Part shown: piece by piece, positions 33,576-43,147 of the stretch | How the letters are laid out: each line of letters begins with the position of its first letter | Position numbering within the stretch: the stretch's first letter is position 1 | Assembly (NCBI RefSeq): GCF_001403635.1 | Contig: NZ_LN879468.1 | Coordinates: 496,001-560,000 of the forward strand | Reading direction: 5' to 3' | Source of the DNA: Clostridium massiliamazoniense | GTDB lineage: Bacteria; Bacillota; Clostridia; Clostridiales; Clostridiaceae | DNA: 64,000 nucleotides | Notes under the pieces: model-generated | Database searches by the model: none | Told to the model about the DNA's origin: nothing | What the model saw: the letters and a program-made list of their open reading frames with translations, nothing else | Position numbers and translations under genes: made by a program

Positions 33576-35530
33576 ATGATGGGAAGAGCTATTAATGCAA
33601 TATTAAATCTTAAAGATAAATTTTCATCAGCATTGCAAAGAACTACTGGGAATACAAAAAAGTTTGAAAGACAAGTAAAAAAAACACAAAATAGAATTAA
33701 TAAAATGGCTAAAAGTACAGTTAGTGCTTTTGGAAATATTGTAAAGGCTAGTGCAACAATGGCTGGAGCAGCAGGTGTAGCATTAGCTGGAATAGGAATT
33801 AATTATGCTTCTGATTTAGAGGAAGTTCAAAACGTTGTAGATACTACTTTTGGTAATATGTCAAAAAAAGTTGATGAATGGAGTAAGGGAGCATTAGAAA
33901 AGTTCGGGCTAAATGAATTAAGTGCAAAAAGATATAGTTCTACTTTAGGAGCATTAATGAAATCGAGTGGAGTTAGTTCAGATAAGCTTGTAGAGATGTC
34001 AACAAACCTAACAGGTCTTGCTGGGGATATGGCTTCATTCTATAATTTAGAGCCTGATGTAGCTTTTGATAAACTTAGAGCCGCAATAAGTGGAGAAACT
34101 GAACCTATGAAGGCTTTAGGAGTTAATATGTCTGTTACAAACATGGAAGCATTTGCATTAACTAAAGGTATAAAGAAACAATGGAAAGCTATGAGTCAAG
34201 GGGAACAGACTACATTAAGATATCAGTATTTAATGGAAAAGACAGCTGATGCACAAGGAGATTTTAATAAGACAAGTGATTCGTTTGCTAACCAAACAAA
34301 GTTAATGAAAGAAAATATTCTACAATTAGCAGGTAGTTTAAGCAAAGGTCTACTACCATTTCTAGCAAAGATGGCTAAAAAACTAAATGACTTCATTAAG
34401 GGAATTAATGTAGATACTGTAGTTAAGAATATTCAAAGTGGGTTTGAAAAAGCTAAAAATTTCATCAGTGGTTTTATACAGGTACTTAAAAAGCTATTGC
34501 CTATTATTTTAGGAGTTATTGGAGGATTAGCAGCATTTGTAATGTCAGTATGGTACTAGCTTTAAAGAAAGCTTTTAATGCAGCAAGTACAGCAACTGGA
34601 TTATTAGCAAAAGCAAATGCACTACTGAATGTTACATTTTTAACTAATCCTATATTCTGGATTGCAGTTGCAATAGGAGCATTAATTGCAATAGTTATAA
34701 TTGCATATCAAAAATGCGAATGGTTTAGAAATATAGTTAATGGACTTTGGGAGAAATTTAAAGAATTTGCATCAGGTTTATTAGCAAATATGATTCCAGT
34801 CCTTCAAAATTTATATTCATGGTTTAACGATAAAATAGTACCTGTTATTCAAAAAGTAGGAGAAATACTTAATTGGTTATGGCTTAATGTACTAGCTCCA
34901 CTTGGCTTTTTTATAGGTCAAGTGTTTCAGATGGCGTTTGTTACGGCTTTTACTTTCATAGGAACTACTATACAAAATATAGCTGTTACTATAGGAGCTG
35001 TAATTGATGGGCTAATGAGTATTTTCAATGGAATTTTGGAGTTTATAATTGGAGTTTTTACTGGGAATTGGGAACAGGCTTGGAATGGAGTTAAAGAAAT
35101 TTTCTTTGGAATTTGGACTTCATTAGGAGGAATAGTCACAGGAATTCTTAATGGTATGATTGATGGTATAAATGCTGTTATCAAAGGAATTAATTCTATG
35201 CTCTCTTTTAAAGTGCCTGATTGGATTCCTGTGATTGGAGGAAAGGGAGTAAATGTTAATATTCCGACTATTCCTAGGTTTGCAAATGGTACAAGCTATT
35301 TCTCAGGTGGTCTTGCACAGATTAATGAAAGAGGTGGAGAAATAGTTGACTTGCCTAACGGAAGCCGAGTTATTCCAGCTGATAAAAGTAAAAAAATGCT
35401 TGAAAATTCAAGAGGAGCTATAAAGGTAGATGTTAATATAGCAGGCAACGTCATTGGAAATAAAGAATTTATGGAGGCAACAGGAGCATATGTAGCAGAA
35501 AAAATTAAAGTTGCTTTGTTAAATAGTTAG
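33576..35530 (+). pseudogene. Tape measure protein, frameshifted into two ORFs
   Basis: The first ORF (33576-34559, 327 residues) has an N-terminal helical part, the NYASDLEEVQNVVDTTFG motif and hydrophobic segments. The second (34550-35530) begins in the -1 frame at the same hydrophobic region and ends GGLAQINERGGEIVDLPNGS, the typical tape measure C terminus. Together ~650 residues. The 10-bp overlap has no slippery heptamer, so a one-base change near 34547 is likelier than programmed frameshifting. If real, the tail would not assemble. Confidence 0.85.
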
Positions 35531-35541
35531 GAGGGATGTAG

Positions 35542-35970
35542 ATGGCAGATATATTTTTGAGTAGTTTGGATAGATCGGAAGTTTACAGACTTCCTATCAT
35601 TCCAACAGATTTACCTGATTTAGAAAGGGCAATTAATAGCGAAGAGTTTGAAACTAATGGAGCTGGTATCTATAGTTTTCAAACTACAATATCATTGTTA
35701 ACCTTTACAATAGAAAGTTTTTTACCAGCTTATAGTGATAAGTATAGTTGGAGCAAAGGACAAATTAATCCAGCAAGTATTTTAAATTTAATTAATACTA
35801 GTATGGCTTATAAAAAGCCTATTCGAGTTGTCATGGACAGAAATGAAAATAAAGATATGAGTAAAACTGTAATTAATATAGCTTGTACTATAGAAAGTTT
35901 TAGTTATAGGATAGCTAAAAATCAGGACATATATTATAGTTTAAGCCTAAAGGAATGGAGGGAAGTATAA
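35542..35970 (+). CDS. Tail tip/baseplate assembly protein (XkdP-like, no LysM)
   Basis: A 142-residue beta-rich protein (LPIIPTDLPDLERAINSEEFETNG...) after the tape measure gene. In PBSX this place belongs to XkdP, a longer LysM-carrying protein; here the LysM part is absent. It overlaps the next start (TAATG). Confidence 0.65.
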   Translation: MADIFLSSLDRSEVYRLPIIPTDLPDLERAINSEEFETNGAGIYSFQTTISLLTFTIESFLPAYSDKYSWSKGQINPASILNLINTSMAYKKPIRVVMDRNENKDMSKTVINIACTIESFSYRIAKNQDIYYSLSLKEWREV

Positions 35971-36881
35971 TGTTAAGTTTATATTATAACAATACTGATA
36001 TACTTCCTAAAAGTAATAATCTAGCTTGGAGTAGTGATGGTGATAACTTCGGAATAGAACTAAGCTTTGATAGTCTTTATGACTTAGAAGAAGGGGAAAG
36101 CATTACCCTTTGGGATGATAATATAAGATTTTTTGAAGGGATAATAGTAAAAAAATCTTATATTAACTTTTCTAATAGCTATAGTTGTTTAGATTATTCT
36201 TTCTATGGGAATAACGAAACCTTAATACAGTTTAATAAAACTGCTGCTAGTAATGCACTTAAAGAGTTATGGAACAACTTTGGAGTTTACATTGAAAGTA
36301 TAAATATTCCTACACTTATAGATCAATTATTTAAGGATAAATCTTTAAATGATATTACTAAAGAAATTTTAGAGTTAGCAGAAACAGATCAAGGTAAAAA
36401 ATATTTTTCAGAATTTCAAGGTGCAACTTTAAAAATATTAGAAGCTTATACTGAAACTATTAATCCTAAATTGTTAATTTCTAAAGAAATAAGCTATGAT
36501 ACTGATTTAAGTGAATTAAGAAATAAAATAATAGTAGTTAACGATGGCGAAGAAAGCAATACTATACATGCTGTTGAAAGTGATAATAATAGTATTAATA
36601 AATATGGATTATTACAGGAATACTTAACTGTAAGTGAAGAAGAACAAGCAAAGGCTATTAATATGGCTAGAAATACTTTAGCTGAAAAGAATAGGATTAA
36701 AAAGAACTTTTCCTTTAACTGTATAGCTTTAAATGGTGGATGTAGCATAAAAGCTAATAGATTAATTGACTTAGGTAAAGAATTTTCAAAGTATGGCATT
36801 ACAGGAAAACAAAAAATTAAAAGTGCTAGTCACAGCTATAACAATAAAATTCACAAAGTTGATATTACATTGGAGGTATAG
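35970..36881 (+). CDS. Tail hub/gpD-like baseplate protein (XkdQ-like)
   Basis: A 303-residue protein of the XkdQ/gpD hub type, identified mainly by position and size; the C-terminal half (MARNTLAEKNRIKKNFSF... GITGKQKIKSASHSY) fits late hub strands. ATG 35970 overlaps the previous stop, with GGAGGG 7 nt upstream. It builds the tail-tube end at the baseplate. Confidence 0.7.
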   Translation: MLSLYYNNTDILPKSNNLAWSSDGDNFGIELSFDSLYDLEEGESITLWDDNIRFFEGIIVKKSYINFSNSYSCLDYSFYGNNETLIQFNKTAASNALKELWNNFGVYIESINIPTLIDQLFKDKSLNDITKEILELAETDQGKKYFSEFQGATLKILEAYTETINPKLLISKEISYDTDLSELRNKIIVVNDGEESNTIHAVESDNNSINKYGLLQEYLTVSEEEQAKAINMARNTLAEKNRIKKNFSFNCIALNGGCSIKANRLIDLGKEFSKYGITGKQKIKSASHSYNNKIHKVDITLEV

Positions 36882-36883
36882 GA

Positions 36884-37234
36884 ATGGCATGGCAACATGA
36901 ATTAGCAAGAGAATTTAAAAAGAGAAACAATAACAGCAAATTAGGTGCATTGGTTGGGAAAATTATTTCCACTAATCCAATTAAGATTAGCTTACTTAAT
37001 GGACAAGTTATAGCACAAAATAATATTTATATCTGCAATAGTGTATTGCTTGATGATATTACTTTAGATGTTGATTATAATTTAGATAATATAGCAGAAC
37101 ATGGAACAGTAAACACAAGTGGTAATCTAACTATTAAAAATGAATACTTAAAAAATACTGATTTAGTTCTAGTTATCTGTAGTGAAGATAATGGAACTTT
37201 TTTTGTTATAGACAAAGTTAGGAAGGTGAGTTAA
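36884..37234 (+). CDS. DUF2577 baseplate protein (XkdR-like)
   Basis: A 116-residue protein whose N terminus (HELAREFKKRNNNSKLGALVGKI) and C-terminal D/E-rich strand match DUF2577, the XkdR position in PBSX-type tails. It overlaps the next start. Confidence 0.75.
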   Translation: MAWQHELAREFKKRNNNSKLGALVGKIISTNPIKISLLNGQVIAQNNIYICNSVLLDDITLDVDYNLDNIAEHGTVNTSGNLTIKNEYLKNTDLVLVICSEDNGTFFVIDKVRKVS

Positions 37235-37671
37235 TGTTACCTAAGCTTAATGTAGACTTATTAGAATTACAAGATAATATTAATAAGCCTAGCGAAAATA
37301 AACCTAAGAAAACTTTTAAATTTAATTTCGATGAAGGCGAATTTATTTTTTCTGATGGCAAGATTGATGTAGCTGAAGGTATTGACTCCATACAGATATG
37401 GATAGATAAACTATTGAGAACAGAAAAGTTTAAATATTCTATCTATGAGAAGTATGGCATAAGGTTAGAGGATTTATTGTTTAATTCAGATTTCCCTAAA
37501 AGTTTTATTGAAAGTGAATTGCAAAGAGAAATTACAGAGGCTTTACTAACCAATGAAAATATAGAAAGTATAGATAGTTTTACTATTGAAAGACAACATA
37601 GAACTTATTTAATAAGTTTTAATGTGAAAATTAGAAATGGTAATTTCTTTATTCAGGAGGTGGTATTGTGA
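37234..37671 (+). CDS. DUF2634/gp25-like baseplate wedge protein (XkdS-like)
   Basis: A 145-residue protein with FKFNFDEGEFIF and the DSIQIWIDKLLRTEKFKYSIY segment typical of DUF2634/gp25-like wedge proteins. It overlaps the start of the next gene by four bases (GTGA). Confidence 0.8.
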   Translation: MLPKLNVDLLELQDNINKPSENKPKKTFKFNFDEGEFIFSDGKIDVAEGIDSIQIWIDKLLRTEKFKYSIYEKYGIRLEDLLFNSDFPKSFIESELQREITEALLTNENIESIDSFTIERQHRTYLISFNVKIRNGNFFIQEVVL

Positions 37672-38699
37672 CGAAAATATTAGAAGAAATGTTATCTAAA
37701 GTTCCAGATGATTTTGATAAATCAGAAGGTTCTTTTTTTTATGATTTATTAAAACCAGTTGCTGATGTTTTAGAAGATAGTAGAAGTATTACGGAAAGTA
37801 TTAAAAATAAAGCTTTTGTGGATACTTCAACAGGTGAATTTCTTGATAGAAAAGCTAATGAAATAGGGCTTGAAAGAAGAAGAGCAAGTAAATCAAAAGG
37901 ATTAGTTAAAATAACTGGAGAAGCTGGGGCAGAAATACGAATAGGTATGCAAGTTGCATCAGATAATTTATTTTTTAGAATTTCAGAAGATAGAATTATA
38001 CCAGCAAATAAAACTATTGAAGTTACTGCTGAATGTGAAATTGAAGGCAGTATAGGAAATGTTGTTATAGGTGCTATCAAAAGTTTTCCTCAAACTATAC
38101 AAGGGTTAACATCAGTTACTAATTTAAGTACTTTTACAGGTGGATATGATGAAGAAACTGATGATAGTTTAAGAGAAAGGTATTATGCTAAAGTTAGAAG
38201 GCCTTCGACAAGTGGCAATGTTCAAGATTATATAAATTGGGCAAATGAAGTTGATGGCGTAGGAGGAGTTAAAGTTATCCCTTTAGCTAATGGCAATGGA
38301 ACAGTTGAAGTTGTAATAATTAATTCTAATAGCCTTCCTGCTGATAAAAATCTTATAAATAATGTTAAGGAGAATATAGATGGGAAAAGACCAATAGGAG
38401 CAACTGTGAGCGTTTCTAGTGCTACAGTTAAAGATATTATTATTAGTGTAGATTTAATTGTTGATATTAAAAATTATGATGTTGAAATAGTAAAAGAGGA
38501 AGTTAGAAAAGCTATTGATGCATATATAAAAGCACAAGCATTTAAATCTGATTATATATCTTATGCTAGACTTGGTTCTGTTATTTTTAATGTACTAGGA
38601 GTTGCTGATTATAGAAATTTAACTTTAAACAATTCTACTGAAAATGTAAGCATTTCTAATACTGAAATAGCAGTTTTTAGGGAGGTTACATATGTATAG
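37668..38699 (+). CDS. Baseplate J-like protein (XkdT-like)
   Basis: A 343-residue gpJ-type wedge protein. The start is GTG 37668 behind GGAGGTGG. The family regions FVDTSTGEFLDRKANEIGLERR, FTGGYDEETDDSLRERY and ANGNGTVEVVII (each recognisable in part) are present. It forms the periphery of the baseplate. Confidence 0.9.
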   Translation: MTKILEEMLSKVPDDFDKSEGSFFYDLLKPVADVLEDSRSITESIKNKAFVDTSTGEFLDRKANEIGLERRRASKSKGLVKITGEAGAEIRIGMQVASDNLFFRISEDRIIPANKTIEVTAECEIEGSIGNVVIGAIKSFPQTIQGLTSVTNLSTFTGGYDEETDDSLRERYYAKVRRPSTSGNVQDYINWANEVDGVGGVKVIPLANGNGTVEVVIINSNSLPADKNLINNVKENIDGKRPIGATVSVSSATVKDIIISVDLIVDIKNYDVEIVKEEVRKAIDAYIKAQAFKSDYISYARLGSVIFNVLGVADYRNLTLNNSTENVSISNTEIAVFREVTYV

Positions 38700-39249
38700 T
38701 AATCTCCCTAAATACTATAAAAATTCTAAAACAGTTAAAACTCTTGGAAGTATAAATAAAGAAAAACTTCATGATCTTAATAATTTTATATTAACTTCAT
38801 TAGATAATTTATTTATAGAACATTCTCAGGAACTTGGAAGATATGAAACTATATTTGGTCTTCCTATTAATCCGACTATAGCAATAACTGAAAGAATAGC
38901 AAGAATAAAAGCTAAACTACAAGGAACAGGGACAACTTCTATTGATGTAATAAAAAATATTTGTTTAGGATTTACAGATGGAAGAGTTGAAGTTGTAGAG
39001 AATAATGAGAATTATGAATTTATAGTTACTTTTTTTAGTGGTAGTATAAATGACAGTAAGGAACTAATAAAGCAAATTGATGAGATTAAACCAGCACATC
39101 TGAACTATCAATTAATAGCTTCTATAGCAAATTTTATAAGAGTTTATTCTACTAAAAAAGCATTTAAACAAGAGTTTTATTGCTGCAATGAAGTAGAAAC
39201 AAGTGTAGAACAGTTTACAACGAAAGAGGTGGTAATAGATGTTAGCTAG
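38692..39249 (+). CDS. DUF2313 baseplate protein (XkdU/YmfQ-like)
   Basis: A 185-residue protein starting inside the end of the gpJ gene. LFIEHSQELGRYETIFGLP and ERIARIKAKLQGTGTTSID fit DUF2313. It links the wedge to the tail fibre. Confidence 0.85.
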   Translation: MYSNLPKYYKNSKTVKTLGSINKEKLHDLNNFILTSLDNLFIEHSQELGRYETIFGLPINPTIAITERIARIKAKLQGTGTTSIDVIKNICLGFTDGRVEVVENNENYEFIVTFFSGSINDSKELIKQIDEIKPAHLNYQLIASIANFIRVYSTKKAFKQEFYCCNEVETSVEQFTTKEVVIDVS

Positions 39250-39532
39250 TTATATTAAAGAAGAAATAATGCAGCTAATACTTAATAAATGTGTTAAATG
39301 TCAATTTGAGCTAAATGGAGTTTTGCAAGAAGTTGAACTTTTAAAAAAAGAAAATACAGGTGAGGGGTTATCTGTATATGTTACTTTTGGCAATAGAGTA
39401 GGTCTAATCAACAATATAAAAATAGTTGATGCTAATAATAATCCTATATTAACAGATAGTAGAGAATTTAATAAGACAAGCAAAGAAGTACTGACTATAC
39501 TTCTTAGAATAGACCGTATGGAGGTGGTTTAA
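39239..39532 (+). CDS. Tail region protein of unknown function
   Basis: A 97-residue protein with an N-terminal amphipathic helix and beta strands behind it. ATG 39239 overlaps the end of the preceding gene, and its stop overlaps the next start, so it is in the tail operon. No family is recognised. Confidence 0.6.
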   Translation: MLASYIKEEIMQLILNKCVKCQFELNGVLQEVELLKKENTGEGLSVYVTFGNRVGLINNIKIVDANNNPILTDSREFNKTSKEVLTILLRIDRMEVV

Positions 39533-40176
39533 TGTCATATGTGAAGACAAAGTGGAAAGATAAAATAGTTAATGAAGTTGGAGAAATTATTCAAGAAGGT
39601 ACTCCATTGAGTGCTGAAAATTTAAATAATATTGAAGCTGGTATAGAAGAAAATACTGAACAATTGTTAGATATTAAGCAGGAAACAGAAGTAAAGGAGA
39701 ATCAAATAGTTGAGGCTATTAAAAATCCTAGTTTAGAAGGTTGTGGATTGAAGTATTTAGTTAGAGAAGATGCGGAGATATGTATTTCAGGAACTGCCGA
39801 GAGGGATAGCTCATACTATTTTCAAGAAACAACTGTAACATGTCCTGCTAATAAATTAATGTATATAATATCTATTAGAATAATATATGGTAGGCCTTAT
39901 TCGGGCTCTAATTCAGGTAGAGTTGGAAATTTTGAGTGCACATACTTTAAAACACCAAAATTCTCTATTCAACAATTTTACTCTAATTTAATTTTTGCAG
40001 AAAATCTTTTTATGGGTTGCGGGGTTGATCCTTATGATTACTCAAATGGAGTTGATGTAAATAAAACTATTTTAATACCTAAACCAATTGAAAAATTCAC
40101 TATATCAGGAGCAGAAGTGTCGTACGTATTATTAGATAAAGATAAGGGAGGGATAGATTACAATGATTTTAATTAA
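39532..40176 (+). CDS. Tail fibre/receptor-binding candidate
   Basis: A 214-residue protein beginning with a phage fibre-like head (KTKWKDKIVNEVGEIIQEGTPLSAENLNNIEAGI), then a coiled coil and a beta-rich C-terminal domain with several Cys and Tyr/Gly-rich loops. The fibre position between baseplate and lysis genes supports receptor binding. The C-terminal domain has no family I recognise. Confidence 0.7.
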   Translation: MSYVKTKWKDKIVNEVGEIIQEGTPLSAENLNNIEAGIEENTEQLLDIKQETEVKENQIVEAIKNPSLEGCGLKYLVREDAEICISGTAERDSSYYFQETTVTCPANKLMYIISIRIIYGRPYSGSNSGRVGNFECTYFKTPKFSIQQFYSNLIFAENLFMGCGVDPYDYSNGVDVNKTILIPKPIEKFTISGAEVSYVLLDKDKGGIDYNDFN

Positions 40177-40492
40177 AAGTGAAATTTTAAATGGTATAGT
40201 TTATAACACATACGACAATGGAATAGTTGAAAGCTATGAATATATAGAGCCTAGCGAAGAACCGCCAATAGAAGAAGTTATTCCGCCAGATATTCCTCCT
40301 ACAATTAGCGATGATGATTTAAAATATTTAGAATATAAATTAAAAGAGCAAGATAAAAAAATATTTAATTTAGAAAATGAAAATGCAGATTTACTTTTAG
40401 ATGCTGCAATAAAAGATATTGAAATAGAAAGTCTTAAAAATGATATTGGAGACTTAATGTTAGAAGTTGCATTAATGGGAGGAATGAGGTAA
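40163..40492 (+). CDS. Tail fibre-associated protein (XkdW-like)
   Basis: A 109-residue protein with a Pro-rich segment (EPPIEEVIPPDIPPT) followed by a coiled coil (DDLKYLEYKLKEQDKKIFNLENE region). It follows the fibre gene with a 14-bp overlap and precedes XkdX. XkdW/chaperone-like by position only. Confidence 0.55.
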   Translation: MILIKSEILNGIVYNTYDNGIVESYEYIEPSEEPPIEEVIPPDIPPTISDDDLKYLEYKLKEQDKKIFNLENENADLLLDAAIKDIEIESLKNDIGDLMLEVALMGGMR

Positions 40493-40635
40493 TGGATTGG
40501 TATAAAAAGATAAAAAAATATTATGAAGATGGTATTTATGAAGTAGAGCAAGTGAAAATATTTGTACAAGCAAAGAAAATAACAGAAGAAGAATTTAAAC
40601 TGATAACTGGACAAGACTATATAGTTGAAGAATAG
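40492..40635 (+). CDS. XkdX family protein
   Basis: This 47-residue ORF has the XkdX pattern (MDWYKKIKKYYEDGIYEVEQVKIFV, seen as WYKKIKKYYEDGIY then KKITEEEFKLITG). It overlaps the previous stop (TAATG). XkdX proteins close the tail fibre cluster of PBSX-like phages; their role is unknown. Confidence 0.85.
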   Translation: MDWYKKIKKYYEDGIYEVEQVKIFVQAKKITEEEFKLITGQDYIVEE

Positions 40636-40751
40636 AAACATATTGTTCAGCAATATATTGAGAGATTTAGATTAATTCTAAGTCTCTTTTTTTATAAAAA
40701 TGACAGTTTAGAAATGACCTTAAGAAAATTATTTTAAAGAGGTGAAAGAAG

Positions 40752-40985
40752 ATGGAACAAATAATAACAAATTTAGGCTTTCCCATAGCTTGTGTGATGG
40801 GATGTGCTTATTTTATATATACAACTAACCAGCAACAAAGAGAGGATAATAATAAAAGAGAAGAAAAACTATTTGCACAACTAGATAGATTTGGAGAGAG
40901 TTTAGATAGTTTCAATACTACTTTAATTAAGATAGATACTAGATTAGAAGCAGTAGAGAAAAAAGTTTCAGGGGAGGAGAAGTAA
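40752..40985 (+). CDS. BhlA/UviB-type holin
   Basis: A 77-residue protein with an N-terminal transmembrane helix (~5-24) and a charged C-terminal coiled coil, as in BhlA/UviB holin-like proteins. It lies directly before the amidase (3-bp gap), so the two form the lysis cassette. It is the intact counterpart of the frameshifted gene at 1-219. Confidence 0.85.
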   Translation: MEQIITNLGFPIACVMGCAYFIYTTNQQQREDNNKREEKLFAQLDRFGESLDSFNTTLIKIDTRLEAVEKKVSGEEK

Positions 40986-40987
40986 AT

Positions 40988-41668
40988 ATGATATATGGTA
41001 TTAATGATGGACATTGTTTAACTGGAAAAGGAACAGGAGCAGTTGGATATAAAAATGAAACTGATATGAATAGATTAGTTGGTAAAAGATTAAGAACTAT
41101 GTTAAAAGAATCAGGTCATAGTGCTATAGATTGTACAGTAGATAAATCAAATAATGATTTAGCTGATATAGTAACATTAGCAAATAAACAATATTTAGAT
41201 TTATTTATATCTTTACATTTAAATTGTTTCTCAGATAAAAATGCAAATGGTGTAGAAACTTTTTCTTATGCTAAAAGTGGAAAAGGACATGAATATGCTG
41301 TTAAAATTCAAAATGAATTGGTAAGCTCTATAGGGTGGAAAAATAGAGGAAAAAAAGAAGCTAATTTCTATGTCCTTAGAAACACAAATGCTAGTGCTGT
41401 ATTAATAGAACTTGGATTCTGTTCAAATAAAGAGGATATGGACAAGTGGGATACTGAAAAAATCTGCAGGGCGATATTTAAAGCTATTACAGGAGCTAAT
41501 TATATTCCAAAACAACAAACTAATTCTACTACAACATCTAATGTTTACAGAGTTTTTGTAGATGGAAAACAACGAGGAACAGCTTATGCGAATCATAAAA
41601 ATATTTTAGGAATGGTAGAAACAGCTCTTAAAAATAATGCAACTATTATAGAAGTTAAGAAAAAATAA
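40988..41668 (+). CDS. N-acetylmuramoyl-L-alanine amidase endolysin
   Basis: A 226-residue Amidase_3 enzyme: His9 (GINDGHC), Glu24, the SLHLN His and the catalytic Glu in LIELGF. The C-terminal ~45 residues are a small wall-binding module (VYRVFVDGKQRGTAYANHK). It cuts peptidoglycan at lysis, released by the holin. It is the paralogue of 225-923. ATG is preceded by GGGGAGGAG. Confidence 0.9.
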   Translation: MIYGINDGHCLTGKGTGAVGYKNETDMNRLVGKRLRTMLKESGHSAIDCTVDKSNNDLADIVTLANKQYLDLFISLHLNCFSDKNANGVETFSYAKSGKGHEYAVKIQNELVSSIGWKNRGKKEANFYVLRNTNASAVLIELGFCSNKEDMDKWDTEKICRAIFKAITGANYIPKQQTNSTTTSNVYRVFVDGKQRGTAYANHKNILGMVETALKNNATIIEVKKK

Positions 41669-41896
41669 AAGTTATTTTAACAATATGAGTAATATATTGA
41701 AAAAAATTCTAAATAATAATATTATATATTTGAGAGAGTTATAATAGCCAATACACTTATCAACTTTTAATTACTATGGTTAAAAGTGCACATTTAAACT
41801 TATAAATACAAATTATATCTATAAACTATACCTGTTTATGCTATCAAAATTTGATAAATATACTTTTTACACCACTTTTATAAGTTTAAAATCAGT

Positions 41897-41927
41897 AAAA
41901 GCAATGCAGTTTTTTAGCATTGCTTTT
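41897..41927. terminator. Terminator of the late operon
   Basis: An 11-bp perfect stem with a 9-nt loop, followed by TATTTCATTT on the plus strand and usable in both directions. Confidence 0.9.
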
Positions 41928-41978
41928 ATTTCATTTGCACGAGGAATAAATTGTAGAAGTTTACTTAATTCTTTTAAT

Positions 41979-42080
41979 CTAAAATTTATAATTCATTAAA
42001 AATTTCATTATTGAAATATACATAAGAAGCAATAAAATAATTAAAGTTATACCACCAACTACTAAAAGACTAATATCCAT
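41979..42080 (-). CDS. 33-residue hydrophobic peptide, possible type I toxin
   Basis: On the minus strand this short ORF encodes an almost wholly hydrophobic helix (LLVVGGITLIILLLLMYIS) with a short basic tail, the style of small membrane toxins of type I toxin-antitoxin loci. The ribosome binding site is weak (GAGATT) and no antisense RNA could be assigned with certainty. It may be noise in AT-rich DNA, but its location at the prophage end between terminator and cargo gene is typical. Confidence 0.35.
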   Translation of the reverse strand: MDISLLVVGGITLIILLLLMYISIMKFLMNYKF

Positions 42081-42163
42081 ATAATCTCATATTTACAATT
42101 ATTAACAAATTATTTAATTTATAATCATTTTTAATATGGTAATATATTTGTTGGGGTGATGAA

Positions 42164-42856
42164 ATGAAAGAAAAAATGAAAGTTAGTGTTTTTGAAAGGA
42201 CTTGGTTTACTGTATTAATGCTTATTGTATTTTTTCCAGTTGGTCTTTTCACTATGTTTAAGTACAAAAAATTTAATAAGGTAATAAGAACTATAGTAAC
42301 TGTATTTTTTGGATTTATGCTTGTAGGTTATTTAACTTCTGATAGTGAATCTACTCCTAGTAAAGTTGAAAATAAAGAAGTAATACAACAAGATGATAAA
42401 AAGGCTAAAGAAGAATCAGCACCAGTAGTAGAAAAAGCTCCTGTTGAAACAAAAAAGTCAACAAAAGATATGATTACAGCTGCTATACCTAAATCTATTG
42501 ATAATGTAACACAAGTAAACTATGTAGAAGGATTAGAGGGAGATAGAAGTCCTGTAGTTTTTATAATGAATTTATCAGATAATCTAACAAATAATTTTAT
42601 GATTAAAGGTGCTTATTTAGATGCTAAAGCAATTATACAAGCAGTTGATGCTAAAGTAGGAGATAAAATAAGTTCTTATCAATTTATGTTTAATACTAAA
42701 TTTATAGATAAGTATGGAAATGAATCGGAAGGAAAGGCATTAAGTTTTGACTACAGTAAAGATACTGTAGATAAAATTAATTGGGATAAAATACTTACTG
42801 ATAATTTTATAGATCTTAGTGAAAATGAATTTGTACATCCAGCGTTAACTAAGTAG
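42164..42856 (+). CDS. Prophage cargo membrane protein of unknown function
   Basis: A 230-residue protein with two N-terminal transmembrane helices (~13-32 and ~42-58), a charged Lys/Glu/Val-rich linker and an extracytoplasmic C-terminal domain (MITAAIPKSIDNVTQVNYVEG...). It has its own strong terminator and lies between the lysis genes and attR, the usual place of lysogenic-conversion genes. I recognise no family. Confidence 0.65.
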   Translation: MKEKMKVSVFERTWFTVLMLIVFFPVGLFTMFKYKKFNKVIRTIVTVFFGFMLVGYLTSDSESTPSKVENKEVIQQDDKKAKEESAPVVEKAPVETKKSTKDMITAAIPKSIDNVTQVNYVEGLEGDRSPVVFIMNLSDNLTNNFMIKGAYLDAKAIIQAVDAKVGDKISSYQFMFNTKFIDKYGNESEGKALSFDYSKDTVDKINWDKILTDNFIDLSENEFVHPALTK

Positions 42857-42916
42857 TAGAACTATAAATAAGTTAAAAGAAATAAGAAGATTAAAGATAG
42901 AGAATAATAATTTTTT

Positions 42917-42955
42917 AATATTGTATGATCTAATCAAATCATACAATATTTTTTT
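42917..42955 (+). terminator. Terminator of the cargo gene
   Basis: A 13-bp perfect stem (AATATTGTATGAT / ATCATACAATATT) with an 8-nt loop and a T run. Confidence 0.92.
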
Positions 42956-43147
42956 ATACATATTTTAGAGAAAATATTGAATTAGATATTTTTTTAATTT
43001 TAATACTATATATTAATGTAGAGATTTTTTATTTTAAAATATTTTTAAAATTTTTATTGAATAGTTAGTGTACGTTGAGTTATAATATAAACAAGTATTA
43101 ACGTGAAAATATGTTTTTGTTTAACCTCACTGAGGTAGCTAACTGTC

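Larger units (their letters stand above)
41669..42163. other. Intergenic region with terminator and a possible small minus-strand gene
   Basis: A strong terminator (AAAAGCAATGC 41897-41907, GCATTGCTTTT 41917-41927) closes the late operon. A short ACTTTTA/TAAAAGT stem (~41765-41790) and a TATAAT-like box (~41740) are present. The small ORF at 41979-42080 is described separately. Confidence 0.6.

Noticed and set aside
33576-34559. Programmed frameshift in the tape measure gene
   Set aside because: No slippery heptamer in the 10-bp overlap.
42950-43147. Short ACCTCACTGAGGT palindrome before attR as a separate attachment core
   Set aside because: It is not repeated at attL; the 125-bp repeat explains the boundary.
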